A stretch of 64,000 bases of DNA from Aphis gossypii (GCF_020184175.1 NC_065530.1:81631260-81695259), one strand, 5' to 3'. Positions 47,502 to 62,759 are shown, counted from the stretch's first letter. Numbers and translations: made by a program. Notes: generated by a model not told the origin, from the letters alone.

Positions 47502-50500
47502 TGAAGTTAATTATAATTACCTAATTATGTATTGAATAAAAATGTATATAATTTTCATAATTTTTAATCTAAAACCAAATTAAAGTTGTATTATTTCTTA
47601 ATACAATAATTAACTTATTAGTCTATATGTTGTATTTTAATTTACATCCTTGATTTGTTATGCATATAAACAATACAATAATAATTATTACGTAAATAAA
47701 AAAAACAAACAGAATCTATTTTTTGTACAGTCAACAATGGCGTATGTCCTTAATAGGTGGTATATAGGTACTGAAGAGATTTCTAAAATTAAAATTTGAA
47801 TTAAAATATTAATGCAGGTACGTTTTAATCATAAAATCATTTAAATTTAACATTAAATAAAATTAGTTTTTATCTTTTAATAATTTGTCGTATTGATGAA
47901 AACATTGGAAATTTTCAAATGAATAGCTATAATCCAAAATGAATAATTTGTAATGTATTTCGATTAGTTATGTGTTACATATTTTATTATAATATATCGA
48001 TTCATATAATGTATGTATATCGTGATGTCAGTTTATCATGGATAATTTTATCATTAATTGAGTTTACTTTTCTATTAGAACTATTTTAACTTGCAAAAAA
48101 GTAAGACTTATTATTGGTAAGTTATATAATAGCGTATATTTTATTATAAATATTATAATATTTGATTATATCTTAATGTTAGGTCAATATTAACGCATCG
48201 TCGGTGTAAATCGATTTGAGATACAATATGTAATTAACTTAAAATTATTCTAAATATTTTGAACACTTTATTGGTTTATTGTGTGTAGAAAATAATTAAT
48301 CTAGTGTTGAAAATTTTAAGTCTCTAAGATAAACATTCTTTAAACCAAAACAACGTAATTTAAATAATGAAATCGTTATTTCATGTTTGAATGTATAATT
48401 TTATTAAAATTTGAATTTAAAACATTCAAATAAATAAATTGTATCGATTTATATAAGATATTTTTAACTTCTACAATAATAATCATGTTACTATATTTTA
48501 AAGCATTTGACCATGATACAATATTTTTATAAACATACATTTAAAAAAAAGTATAAAAGGAATTAAAAATAATGTCTATAAACAGCAAAAAAAAAGCCAA
48601 GATATACATGATAAGATAAATAAGTTTTGAAAATTTCACGTTTCTATACTATACTTCCTTTCTGAAATACAACAGAATAAAAGTAAAATGAATTATATCA
48701 AAAACTGGTGTTGTATAAATTCCAGCTTTTCACTGTTATTTTTTTAGTTTTTGTCCAATTATTAAGAAATGTATACAGAATTTCCTATTGCTGACTTTAC
48801 AATATCAATTCAAAATAAACTCGAGACCACCATTCATCATGCTTGTTGAATATTTAAGTATTTTCTGCATTTAAAACAGTGTCACTAGGAAAACCGTGAA
48901 AAATTGATTTTATTGCGTTCTGTGAAGTCATTAATTTAAATTCAGTTATAAAGTTTTACAATCAAGATAATTTTCAAATTTTTCAGTGCAGTTAGCATTT
49001 TATTTATTTAGATATCTTATTTTGGATTTACCAGTTAATAAAATAACAATTTTTAGTATTTTATTATATAATTTAGTATGTTATTGATAGTAGAGTTTAA
49101 TAATTTGTACTTTTAGTAAAATAATAAATTAAAGTTATCGCGATGAACTTCCTCACGATAAATTTATCATTTATGGGACACCTGTTTTTTTTTTTAGTTC
49201 AATATAATGATATAAATTTAGTATTTGTAGTCTGTAACCATATAATTAATTTGTCATAAAAATAAAAATTGTTAATTGATATTACCTATTATTATTTATT
49301 TTATTTTATTTGATAATAATGAAGTATATAAGTCATATTAATCAATGTTGGCAATATTTTAAAAGTATTTATTTATTTTAGGACAACAAACCTATTTTTT
49401 GATTGCGAATTCTAACCTATAATTATTTCATACAGAATAAAACTCTTATAAAATGTTTGATTTATGATAAAAATTCTAAACGGAGAGACGTAGATTACAA
49501 GTACCTAATGTGTTATAGGCAATTGAATTGTTTCGCAACAAACTCACTATATGACAGCGAACTATTATATTATTTATTTTCAATATAAAAAAGCGATCGA
49601 AATTTCCTTATCATTTAAATTATGCATTAAAATAATTGAAAATAACAGTTATTTATCATGCAAAAATTAATACTTCGGAATCTAGTATTTTATTCGTATT
49701 TCATTTTAATTCAAAAGTAGTTATATGTGATTAAAAATTAGTAATTAATAAATCATTTTTTTGTTTTAAAATAATTTGATTTAATTATCTTAAAAATTAT
49801 TATTTAAAACTAAAATAAATATTTTTTATAACTACGTTTTTAAACTGTACGTGTATGAAATGTATTTACGTATGTTATATTGGTTAATATAGTAATATTT
49901 ATATGATAATTTAATATGAAAGCACATAATATAATTATATTTTTATCAAGTATCAGTTACTTACATGATAGTTTGTAAAATATTTAAAACTTTTGATTTG
50001 AGACATATTCAATATTCACATTTAAATAATAAAAATGCCGACGAACTTTTTATAGACATTTAGATACAAACGTCCACACTGATATGTCCACATTGTAGCT
50101 ATGTGTGAGCATAGTCGACACTAGAAATTAACTTTAATAGCCATTTATTTCATCAGTTTTAATCGACATTTAAACATGCGGGCAATGTTCAGTTTTCAAT
50201 AAGACTAATAGGAGGGGTCTAAATATAAATAATAATAAAAAAAACTATTATCCCTACCTTGGATAGGTTTTAGTTTTGGGTGCACTATAGCTCACAGGGA
50301 AAGATGTAGGTGCCTATAAATATTACATGTTTCATAATATACTTCGTTAAGTAAATATTATTGTATAACAAAAAGTGATCTTCAAGTGGTTTTATGATTT
50401 TTCGTTAATTAATAAAAATTTAAAAATGCGATAATATGATGATTAAAATGCAAATTACTAAGCAATGTGTCTATAAGTATTAAAAATTAGTCAATAATTG

Positions 50501-52996
50501 AAATCTGAATTTTGATAATAATCGTATTTTCTGTCTTAAAATATTAATTAGTACCTACTTAATTATTATGGATAGTATATATATTATGTATATATATTAT
50601 GTCCTCAATCAAATTAAGACTGTTCCCTGACAATATTAAAACAATTATGTTCTCTGTATGACATCCGCCATAAATATAAACAATCTTATATATATATATA
50701 TAAATATGTGTGCGTGTGTGTCCCTTTACATACAATTTTTCCCACATTGAGTTTGTCACCTCTGTGCTACTCCTCACTGTTCAAAATATATGAGCCCATC
50801 AACAAATTAACGTGACACCCTAATCTATTTCATAACCAACTTTAATCGTGGATATACAGTTGTAATTGACTAAAATAAAAACAGTGGTTCGAAAAATTAT
50901 ATTAATAGTAACTCAACAGCTTAAAATTTAAAATGTTAACGAATATTTATGTATAATTATTTTTTTAAATAATAATTTAAAACTAGAATAATATGTATAT
51001 TATGGTTGTTTTCATTTTCAAATGTTTTATGATAATCACAAAAATAAATATAAAACACAGAATACTTATAAATAAATATTATAACAAGTATAAAAATTGA
51101 CAATACAATCTATTAATCAAACAATATGTATAATATATATATATTTAAGGTATTTAATAAAATATAAACACAATGATTAATAAAAAATAGAGTCTTGTTT
51201 TAGGCATTTAGGCATTGTTTTTGTGTATTCAATTATAATTTGACAATAAAATGTAAATTTGTTGGTCTTATGTAACCAAAAATAAATGGTTTATGACTTT
51301 AAGTTAAACTTATTTTATTTACATATAGATATAATATTCGTTTTAAATATTATTTTTAATTTTTAATGAACAACATAATGTTTCGATGTTTATCTTATTT
51401 ATTATAAGAATACCTACATATTAAAATTGTTATTAATTGAAAACAATTATAGTGAATAATTTGATAACTATATTTGTAAAATTAGTATAGTTTTAATTAT
51501 AACAAGAATATACTCTTTCGTGTTCCCAAAACTCTCATGTTACATACGTATATCATGATTTTTTTTATTCTATAGAATTATTTTCTGTTTACAATACTGA
51601 ATATACTATAGTTTTTAATGGAAATAAGCTAAAGTGTTCCCGTTTATAAAGCAATACAGTATATAAATATACTTATATTATATAGCACACAACAAACAAC
51701 ATTGTACTTAAAAATTGAATAAACAATTAATCCATAATATGTACATGTACAAGGTTCAATAGTTTCACAAATTTAAACAAAATGTTTTCTGTAGGAAAAT
51801 TAAAAATTATTAGTTGACAGCGAATAAGAATTCATCAATTAAACATAACACAGCAATATTGTATTAATTGTGTAATCAATATTGCGTTATAAAATCTTTA
51901 AAAAACTATTATTTTTATAAAAGTTATAACTGAAGATAATTTCATAATTTTAAACCTACAATAAGTAAAAAAATTTCATTTTAAATCATTATGATTTTAT
52001 TTAAAAATTGCTTTACTATTCCGAAGTTTATACGTATTGACTGACCGGACATATTTAATGTCAAGTTTTTTTAACTGTTATTTTTTATAGGTACAATGTA
52101 TGTTTTTTTTAAATCAGTATGTTATCACTTTTTGGGGTTGTATACAATTTTTGAATCTTAAAACCAGAGAGGTTCAGGGAAAAAATATAAAATGGGAATT
52201 TTTAGACAAAACCAAATTCCTGTTTTATTTGAAAACTTAATAATTTTTATAAACTTCAATTTTTCACTAAATATTTTTATTGGAATTTTATAAATGTGAT
52301 TTTTGTTTGAAAATATTTTGCAGTTTATTATTTTAGTTTTTATTCAATTTATGTTTGATATTATCGATCAAGTTTTTGTTTTTGAATAATGAAGTTTGTA
52401 AATTAAAAAAAAAAAAGCTCTTCATAAATACATACCCTCATTAATATATATTGTAAACAAATTTTCTTAATTATATAGCATTTATAATTAAAATTTAAAC
52501 AAAATGTATTTAAATCTTGAAAATTTGCAAATAATTTTATAGTTAATAATTTTTTAAATTGTAATAACTATAAAACGTTAAGCTATACAACAATTTTTAA
52601 TATTAGTCATTTTAAAACCTTAATATCTTAAAAATATAATTAAGTACAACATTTTTTATCGACATTTAAATTTAAATTTTTGACTATAAGAATAAAATAA
52701 AGAAAAAATTATTTTAATTATTTGATTTTAATTAAAAAAAAAAATATTTAAACTAGTCAAATAATTCAATTTCATCATTCATTATCAAGTCCCTGCAATT
52801 TTTTCCATGTATATCAATTATCAAGTCATATCATATTTTAACAGCACATATATTATGCTTAATATAAATGTGATATTTACTTATTCTGTGTACATTTATA
52901 AAATAAAGATAAATATATTTTTTTTATTGTAATAATATTATTTTATTTAAATATGATAGATTTTATACATTTTTGATTAAAAATTATAACACTAAC
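47502..52996. other. 5' region/intron of the Tre1-like gene
   Basis: Lies between the two alternative first coding exons. AT-rich, with no coding segment seen. A TA/TG microsatellite at 50688-50720 and a small inverted-repeat-rich patch at 50735-50820. Confidence 0.45.
52130..52750. repeat. diverged family A-like repeat
   Basis: Poly-T blocks and words such as CTTGAAAATTTGCAAATAATTTT with the order seen in family A. Lies in the presumed first intron of the Tre1-like gene. Confidence 0.35.
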
Positions 52997-53070
52997 CTTA
53001 GTTGATGTTTTTCACTGTCGTTTGGTAACGGGTCTCGTATAATAATCTTATTTTCACACGGTTTATCCAT
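52997..53070 (-). CDS. Tre1: alternative first coding exon of the Tre1-like gene
   Basis: An ATG at 53070 (minus) opens a 74-nt segment reading MDKPCENKIIIRDPLPNDSE and ending HQL plus two bases, followed by a donor AAG|GTTAGT. An in-frame TAG lies ten codons upstream, so the ATG is a real boundary. The exon ends in phase 2, exactly the phase of the 35-nt exon at 47467-47501. It can therefore join exon 2 directly and give a 369-aa receptor with a charged N-terminus. This would be a second promoter or alternative first exon. It could belong to an unrelated transcript, but strand, phase and position all agree with Tre1. Confidence 0.6.
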
Positions 53071-53739
53071 TACAGAATCATTGAGTTTTTCGTATGTCTA
53101 AACAGCATAAAAACTAAGCTATTACTTACGTTGTTAAGTCTAATTGGCAATAAAGTGAGGTGATCCAACATTATTATATAGTTGACGCAACGTAAAACAC
53201 AACAGGGATTTCCCCTACCATTATTGTTACCGCTTATATTATACGCTGTCAACAGTCCGAAATTTGTATGATACATAATAATATATAACGATGCACAATA
53301 AAAGTGTTTATTTCAAAAAAAAAAACCCATTAACTATCAGGTTTTTAAACTAATGGCCTTTTTTCGGTGGCTGAAAGGGAGGCTATCAGAAAAAAATAAT
53401 AATATCCATATGCCAATATTCGATTTAATATTGTATTACACATCATTTAATAATAACCAATAGATTTATTAAAAAAAAAATGTTTTCCGTTATAATTTGC
53501 AAATATCGATTAAGTATATAATATTATGGCGCCATTAGTTAACTCTAGCTGAAGTTATATTTATACTTATAATATATGTTTTATTAATATTTGTTATGCT
53601 CTATAATGATTTATATTTATTATAATATACATTCATTCTCTTTTATGTTTTTTTAGATTTTTTTTCAAATTGAGTAATATTGAGTAATTTTAAAAATTAT
53701 CGCATGTGGCTATTGTAGTTTTAATTCTTATGTTTTAGG
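53071..53739. other. upstream of the Tre1-like distal first exon
   Basis: 53071-53276 could be 5' UTR; the 68-codon frame there has no motif. Otherwise AT-rich. Confidence 0.35.
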
Positions 53740-54250
53740 TTTTGACTTTATTGATTTTACAATGATGTCTTATATTCTTGTGTTTGCAGAAAAAATTCTA
53801 CGATTTCAATTTTTTTTTAATATTTTGACAATTTGTGTGTTTAAAAATTAAATACAAGATTCTTAAAAAGTATACAGTCACATTTTTTTTTTTTTGTTAT
53901 ACATTTTTTGGTTTTTGACAAAATTAGATATTTAAATAAAAAATAAAGTCTGTAGTTATTTTGTTTTAATTTGAAAATATTTAGATTAATATTATATTTT
54001 TCTTATTTATATCGTATTACTAATATAAAATAAATTAAAATTATATGGCAATATTGAATTATATGCTAAAATATACGTACTTAGTAAATGAAGGCTGACC
54101 AACCGTTTTTGCTCAGAATTGTTTTTTGCACTCAATTATTTATCATTGCATTCAAATTTAACACACCTATTTTATTGGGCTATTCAAGGATGAGGTTCAC
54201 CTTACTCCAACCTTACAGCAAATAGGTTACATATTTCCCCACTTTTTTAA
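53740..54250. repeat. family A dispersed repeat copy
   Basis: Starts TTGACTTTATTGATTTTACAATGATG and ends with GCATTCAAATTTAACACACC then CCTTACAGCAAATAGG and TTTCCCCACTTTTTT, the start and end blocks of family A, in the same orientation as 37384-39420 but shorter. Confidence 0.65.
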
Positions 54251-57200
54251 AAATTGTATTAGTAAATAATCCAATAATTGTGTATACTCTATACTAATAT
54301 TTATTACCACAACTATTATGTTGATCGTACTTTGAGTTAATCAAAGGTGAAATTCTTATGTCTATATTTCAACTCAAATCAATCATTGTATGACCGTAAT
54401 AATATGCTCCTCCCATATATTATTTTATTTAACTGTAGTATACCTATTAACATTTTTACAAGCTTGGTGTCGTATGAAGTGTTCAACTAGTATATAGTTG
54501 CCCAAAATTATACTCTATAAATTATTACTTATTAATAATTGCGAAATGTTTAAAATTTATCACAATATTATAAAAATTCAACGAAGTAGTTAGTAAGTAC
54601 TAAGTAATAAGTATAATATTTTATCTATTATTTTGTATATAAATAAGTAATATCTATTATTATTTTTATTAACATAATATAACATAAAATTAACAAAATA
54701 ACAAATGGACCGTAGTTCGTAATACTTTCGGAAATTTTTTCGTTTATTTATCATATGTGAAATAGGTAGCAACTAAAAAACTAAGTAATATTATTTGTAA
54801 TAATATACATTAAATAACTACATTTATAGTTAACTAACTTTATTATAATTTTAGTCTAATTTCTTAATTTAATTTTTATAAATTATAAGTAGTTACAATA
54901 TTTTAATTTATTTTTTTTTTTTTGTTAAATTTAGTTATACTTAACTTAGAACAAATTTATGTAAATTTATGGTTTGCTAGTTTAAAGTCAATAATATTAT
55001 GTTTTTGACTAGTCGATTTTAATTGCTTCCTCTATTAACTATTATATAAGCGTGTTTATGTGTGATGATGGTTTTCAAAAACAAAACTTAACTAGAGTAT
55101 AATTATTTAGTGACTGTGAGTCTAGGTTAATTATACAGAACCCCTAATACGATTAATTACGCATTGTCGACTTACTGACTTAGAAAACGATTTTCTCACA
55201 TATGTCACATACATAAACTTTGATATAGTCTATAATTCATCTATGTCTGAGTGATTAAAGAGTTTGGTAAACTGTGCAATTTATTTAACAAGTATGTATT
55301 GAGGAATATATTAAGATTAGACAGAAGAAAATCCAACATGATAAATAATTATAATAATTTTTTTTTTATTATTCATTAAAATATTATAAACAGGTATTTT
55401 GTAAAATATTACAAATTAAAATGTTAAAAATAATTCGAATACTATTATTACAATAAACATGTAATTAATGATAATAGTTTTTTAAATTAATAGGTAGTAC
55501 CAATATAATATATGTTATAATAGGTATTGATAAATTGTGGTTCAAAATAGTTATAAAGATAAGCGCAATTTGGTGGGAGACGTGGGTTGCAGGGAGCCAA
55601 GTTCCTTTTCATTGGAGAAAAAGTATAAAATTATGATAGCCCCCCAAATTTAAAATCCAAATATCGCTTATGGTTATAACATTGACGTTCTAATTTTTAG
55701 TAAATGTTTTGAGGGTTCAAAATTTTCTTTGTAATAGTATAGTATATGGCCATATGAGTTACACGAGATACACGTTGAAGTTGCCAGCAGTGTTATTACT
55801 GTCGTCGGTCAAACGTATAATAATATGAATATTTTGACTCTTTTATATTTATTTTGATCTTTTCTATAATTTTTTACCTAATAAAGTGACTATTATTTCC
55901 GACATGAATGTGTTTTCTCAAACATTATAATTACACAACATCAAAAATCGACATTTTATTTTAATATTTTATGATTATTAATTACTGCAATACACATAGT
56001 ATTATAGTATCAGTATATTTAAATTTTAGTTTAAGATTTAGAACTTAATGTAATAAATTAGAAATAAAATAAAAGTTATTTTAGGTAAGAGTTTATTATC
56101 TTGTTACTTTTAAATAATACAATTGAACTTAATGGTTATACATATTTTAATGTACCTATTATAGTTTCTTTTAAATTCAAACTTCAAAGTGACCATAAAA
56201 TAGTCTTTAATATTTCAAACTTTTATACATACGATTAAGAGCTTCTAATAATAATAAACATTATTCTTTAAAATAACGTTATTAAATATTTAAGATTTAA
56301 ATTTTGAAGGTTTGAAACCAATAATGCAATATATTTTGACCCAAATTTAATTGTTTGAAACTTACGTTAATTATTAATATTGTTATGAATCGTCAATTAA
56401 AAAAAAACAAATGAATCCTACATATGTAGTAATTTTGAGATAGGTATATTGGCATTGAGTAAATCAGTATAATGTTTTATGGATATATTAAATTTGAATT
56501 AAATTATAAATGTTTATAAAGGAAAAACTTTTGAAATGATGTATTACCCTCTATTTCTTAGGAAATTTGTAATTTATTTTATTTTAATAAAACATTAGGT
56601 TGAACTGTTTTTTTCTTAAAATATTATATGTATTAAATAATAATTATTTTAAGAATAAATTATATTTTATTGTTGGCTCAATATTTTTTAAATTACAATA
56701 AAATAACTAGAATCGTTAATGGTAAAATCATTTCATTTTTTTTTTAAATCGTTTTTGTTTCAATATCCAATGTTGAGGTACATAAAGTTAGCAGAAAAAT
56801 CAAACTTTAAGTGGCTGGGTTTCATAAAGTTGGCGGAAAAAAATCTCAAGGTAATTTTTAATTGAGCAGAGTTCAATTTTGAAAATGGTACTATTAAATA
56901 ACATTCATTTAGTTCATTATTGCTTATTTGACTTTTTTATACGCATCCAATTTGAATTTTAAATACCGTACTTAAATAAAAATTGTGCCTGATGCGTATT
57001 TTCAATAAAATTAAATTGCTAATAGAACAAATTATTAGAAATTTTGTTATACAATTAAGAATTTTTAACTGAAAAACAAATTTTCATAAAAAAATTCAAA
57101 ATTTCTATAAATAAGATAATGTTTTTCTAATATCTTTAAAATGTTATTGTATACAAAATATAAATAATAGTGAAATGTTAAAGTTTTTACAGTTATATTT

Positions 57201-58072
57201 TTACAGAAATATTGACTAATTTATACGTTTTTATCTGTTTTTCGAGTAAACCATATTCTACTTTGTCTTAGACTTATTTGAAATTTACAATATAATTAAC
57301 AGTGTATTGAGTGTATTGCTAGTCATGTTTTTTATACTTTGGATATCAAATAATTTTAGATTTTTCAATATTTTTATTGCTAATGAAATTATTGTAAATT
57401 ATTAGATTTGAATCATTTGGTAGTTATAATAAACAGCCGATTATTTTTTCATTCATTTGTTGTAAGTAGATGGGACAGTAGGTATATAAAATGTATACTC
57501 CCATGAAGACTTATTAATTTCAGCAAAATATTGTTATGTATTTATTTGTTGTTGTATCGAGTATGATCTTTTTACAATTTACATGGAAAGTACATTTTTT
57601 TTCTAGTTTTTAAAAATTTTAGATGTTCAATGATTAGAGAATAATCTTTTTGTCATAAATATTAAAATTAAAGTTTTATGAAATATGTTGACACAATTAT
57701 AATATTTGAAATGATTTAAAAATAAATGATAAAAAAATCAAATTGTAAAATAAATGTCTTAAGTTTTTTAGGTTGGTCTTTATCTTACTACAGTCATGTT
57801 ATTATCAATTAGTTCTAAATTCTAATGTATTGAAACGATATACCATTATTGTAGTGTTGTGTGTTAATAACTTAGTTCGATTATGAATAATTAGGGTTTA
57901 AATTCAAGATTATTTTATACGAATAAATAAATACTATTTAGCATAACTAATAAGCGTTAATCAAATGAAAACATGGTTAGCGGTGATTTTGTCTTTATAT
58001 ATATAGGTAATAAATAAGACATCGATATAAATCTCTGGTGTCTAACTTTTTTGTTTTCTTATTTTTTCAACA
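54251..58072. other. AT-rich stretch between the two GPCR genes
   Basis: No gene seen. 55560-55660 is less AT-rich (GTGGGAGACGTGGGTTGCAGGG) and 56755-56835 repeats an 'ATAAAGTTRGC(A/G)GAAAAA' word; both resemble transposon scraps without definable ends. Confidence 0.45.
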
Positions 58073-58311
58073 GATCGGTCACATCTTTTTTACTCCACTA
58101 ATACTTTTTTGGTATGTGTTAGACCGTAATTGGGGTGCGCAAACTCCGCATTTGCCGGTAGGGGGGTCTTTGCCCTCTGTTACTCAGAACGACGAGCAAT
58201 CCCTACGACCACATGGTAGTCACGCCGCAGCCGTCGAGGTTCAAACGTCATTCGCCGATCACGAGGCTCTGTCTCAAAAACTTGTACATCAATCGCGATG
58301 TTTTTCTTTGG
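58073..58311 (+). other. GC-rich exon-like block, possible 5' UTR exon of the moody-like gene
   Basis: Preceded by a good acceptor (TTATTTTTTCAACAG). Followed by weak donors: CTTTG|GTACTC at about 58311/58312, or CCG|GTAGGG near 58159. Its composition stands far above the surrounding sequence. Open frames exist on both strands (about 90 codons plus, about 40 codons minus), none with a motif I know. It lies upstream of the moody-like start on the same strand, and that gene's first coding exon begins at a splice acceptor, so a non-coding exon here is plausible. A transposon or foreign fragment is the alternative. Confidence 0.35.
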
Positions 58312-61300
58312 TACTCTTCTATTAAATTGTTACGATAATTGTTTTATTATTATAACCAAACATTTTATGAAAAGTCATACATTATTTTGTATTCCATTAA
58401 AATTTACCGAATCTAAAACACAATTTTCTTAAGTGCAATACAATTAAAATACTTTTTATGAGTCCCACGACGTAAGTCAATAGTTCCATTATGCATGTTA
58501 TAAATTTAAATAATGCATGTTATTAGAATTTATAATATTAAATTATGAATGAATTTTTATTTCTATTTGTATAAGAGTATTTACTATTTATCATATTTCT
58601 GAAATAAATTTATCTACAAATCGGATTTATCATTATTTTATTAAATTTATGTTTTTTTTTTTATTAAATTAATCATGACAATACCAAATTGTTAAAATAT
58701 ATATTATATAGACAATAAATAAAGTATGTTATAAATTAGGTTAATACTAGTTTAGGTATACTTAATACTTATTTAATACATTTACTAAATTATCAAAATT
58801 ATCAAAATCGTAAAATTGCACTCTTTCCTGTACTCTAAAAAGATTTTTAATGTTATCTGAGCAACTATAATTTACAATATATAATCATATAAAAAACTAC
58901 TATTAATTATTTGAATATATCTACTTTATTTAAATTATACATATGAGGTTGTAAAAATATTGTGGGAGTGTCATATGAGACATATTATAAACAGATATTG
59001 TATAATATTTAGATGTAGGTATCATTTTACTACGTTTTAAATTGTTAGTTTTAAATTAGTTCTGTTTCTGACAAAACTTATTAAAATAAAATAAAATTTT
59101 GTGATATTAAATTTCACATTCATTCATAAAGTGTATTTTTTAAGTCGATAAAAAACGAAAATAATAAATTGAAGTTGAAATGTTCAATACTGAATTATAT
59201 TAAACAGTTGAATTTCTTTCTTTTTTACGTATTATATTAGTTATAAAAATAGTTTATGTTCGCACTAAATTTTACTCTAATTTAATATTTTAACATTTAA
59301 AAATAAATTATAACTTATATTTATTAAATTAGTAAATCACTATCTCGTAGTAGAAAATCACCTGATACATGTATGTCACCTTTTATAGATATTTTAATGT
59401 GCAGTATTGGAGTAATTTTATATTTTTCAAGGACTGTATAAAAGTAATATTGTTTTTAGTCTTTCAATGATTTGTATTTTTATAATAACAAAATATTATA
59501 CATCTGCGTACAGTATTTGAGGTAGAAGAAGTACTCTAAAAGTTTTATATGATATCACCTCTGTGTATCTAAAATTGGTCACAGATGGTACCTCAAACAA
59601 GTAATTTTTATAATTTCTCAGTAGCTTTATTGTAAAATTCAGAAAATATTTAAAATCAAAAAAAAATCGGCTCAATTTATTAACGGACAAAATGTATTTA
59701 GTTGTTTACTTACATTCAATAATGAACCATCCTATAGTCTTTCTATTCAAGGTTAATTCTGATATATATATATACGTATTATGGTAAAGTTATAAGACGA
59801 ATTTTGACCATCTCATGCTAAATATTGTAAAGTTATGATTGTGTTGATTGATTTGATTTTAATTCTGTATAACTTGTCTATTGATTATTGAATATTTGAT
59901 AATTAAATAATTATGTATTACCATTCTTACTGAAATGTAAACTAAATTGTGCTGCATGCGTTCAAATTAAAAAAAATGTAACGATATATTTCGATTTAGA
60001 ATTATTTTATTCATTGTATATATGATTATATATTGAGAATATCTATTAGATTAAACATTTATGTAAATTTTTTAAATGTAAGATACTTTCATTGTTGAGC
60101 CAAATTTTTATAAAGGCTAAATAAAAAAAATATGTAAATTCAAATTGATTATTATATAATATTATATTGCTTATATTACCTATTACTTATTAGGCAGCAT
60201 GTAAAATTAGATTACATTTTTATTATTTAGTAACATGTACTAAAAATAACTTAGAGACATTTAATAAATGTCCAATGTCCATATAGTATACAAGCTTATA
60301 ACATTTATAATAATATAATGTTCTACTATTCTGCGTAAAATTGAGTGCCTCTGAGACCCTACCACAGTGTACGTTGACATTTTCTTCTTTATCGTGATAT
60401 AGTATTTGAGAAATGTTCATAACAAATGTGTAGGTACCTGCATATATATTTTTTAAATATAATATATTAATACCAGTCATGATATATAATGACAGCGTTA
60501 TGTAGCAATTATGCAATTGTTTTTATTCCATTCACAATAAATTGACACAAGCAGATCTAAATTAGTGTACGTAGAATATTTATTAAAATATCTTTAAATT
60601 TACAATAATTTAAAAATATAATAATATAATGCTGTATAAGTGATTTACTGCTGTAATGATACGTTTAATTTCAATATTTAAATTATGGAAAATATTTTCT
60701 AAAATCATAAATATGGTCAAGTGTACAATAAATATGTACTTACATAACTATACGTCTATACTCGTACATTTCATCTTCGTTGTATAGAAAACTTATTTAA
60801 AGTGTTGAAAATATAATTTTTAAAAGTAATTAAGTATGGCTTATGATTTGAGAATTTTATGTTATAATAGTTATTATTAACTTACATAATTTGAAAACTC
60901 GTCCGTTTTTAATGTAAAATAAATATAAATTATCCTATATGTGAAAGTCTATTAATATTGTATTTAAAAAATCAGCAATCATTAAGTATGTGTTCATATA
61001 TATAATAAATTGCAATAATTATAATATTATGTATTTAAAATTAAAATTTTTTTTATTTATTACAAAGTTTTATCGAGTTAATCATGTAAACGCAGTGCTA
61101 TAGTACAAAGACGATTGATATAAAACAAACCAATTGCTATCATTATAGTACAACTACAATACCTGTTATTGGTATCAAAGTAGTTTACTTATCAAACATT
61201 ATAATCAATACGTATGTACCTATTAAATGTATAAAAAAATTGTATCAACATTTTATGTTTTATTTACCTACTTTTCCATAGCCATTTATATGTAAATTAT

Positions 61301-62717
61301 TATACTTATGCTCAATTCTCATGCTAAATATTTTTATATTAAATGTTTGAACACTGTGAACCAAATTTTTCTGATGCATGTTTTTGTTTAAGTTAAATTT
61401 TTTCTTCTTCCAATTAAAAAAAAAAAAAAATTATAGGATATTTTATTGAATATAAATCTAATATAGTTAGTTGCTGTATTGGTAGTTTTCATTATTATGT
61501 ATAGTAAATTTACCTAATTATTGTTAAATTAAAACTATTTAGAGCGTAGTGAAGAAAAATAATTATATAATGTTAATGTGATATTCAGTTAATAATGGTG
61601 AAAAAATCAATGAGCGCATAACTTACTCTAAATTTTATTTTTTTAAATTGTTTTATTATAAAATATGTAATAATATAAATACTAATGATGGTTGGCCATT
61701 AATATTGTTATTTACCAGTAATTTTAGATAAGATGAATAATTATGGTTAAATTAATAATTATGACATAATGCATATTGTATTCATTTGAATATACTCGCT
61801 TTATTTGATCATAAAAATAAATTGTTCGAATTAAAGTGATGAACATTTAATCATATTAAAAGACATTATTAATTTTAAACGCGTTTAGATAGGTACTTAA
61901 TTTTCACATCACACTACTGTCAAAGTTTACATCTTTTTTTGTTTATTAAATTAAATAGATATATACATTTAAAAATAATTTTTAAATGTAGACTACATGA
62001 TGTTTAAAATATTTTTTAGTAGGAAAGCATAAACGTTTTGTTATTATGAAGTATTAACTATACCTTATCTATATTTAACAGACATTAATAAATGATAATA
62101 AATATTAATAATATAATATTTTGAGTAGGATTAACATTTTGTTTTCAAACATTTTAGATTCATAGCGTAGTTCTCAGCTATTTTGAATGTTTAATTATGT
62201 ATTTATTTTTTTTGTAAATCACTTTTTTATGCAGTAATAGTTATCCAAAAGGTTCATAAGCATTTTTATCGATTGTAATTTGGATATAAGTTTTCAGGAT
62301 TTCAAAATTGTTAGTAGTTTAAACTGTTGTAAGAAATTTAAATATTCGAGTTGAAAAACCGTTATTGCGTTTATGTGCATAAAAAATATAAAAGTACATG
62401 TATTATATTATAGCTTAGTTTAAAATCGGTATAGTTTTTATTGCAATTTAAAAATTATTTGTAAAAGACAACGAAATTTAATAAAAAGTTATAGGTACTG
62501 GACTTCTTATTCGTCCTATCTTTTATTAAGTTATATTTATTTTTAATCCAATATAAACAATATTATAATTTTTAGGCTTAAATTCATAATTGAAAATATT
62601 TTATTTTATCATTTTAAAAATGTAGTATTTTTAAGGTTTTTTTTTTAATATTTTTATAATATGAAACATATTTTTTAATCTCATATTATAACGTTTTATT
62701 TTTGGTTTTTTTTACAG
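58312..62717. other. AT-rich stretch, presumed intron or upstream region of the moody-like gene
   Basis: No gene seen. Open frames of 64 and 97 codons on the minus strand (59496-59690, 60223-60516) have no motif or neighbour logic. Confidence 0.45.
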
Positions 62718-62723
62718 GTTATC

Positions 62724-62759
62724 ATGAAACCTTATCGTTTGCTAAACGTTATGTCTTAA
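62724..62759 (+). CDS. upstream ORF of the moody-like mRNA, 11 codons
   Basis: In the exon that begins after the acceptor TTTTTTTTTACAG (exon start 62718), an ATG opens MKPYRLLNVMS and stops at TAA, 21 bases before the main ATG. A uORF this close could lower translation of the receptor. That effect is inference. Confidence 0.4.
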   Translation: MKPYRLLNVMS

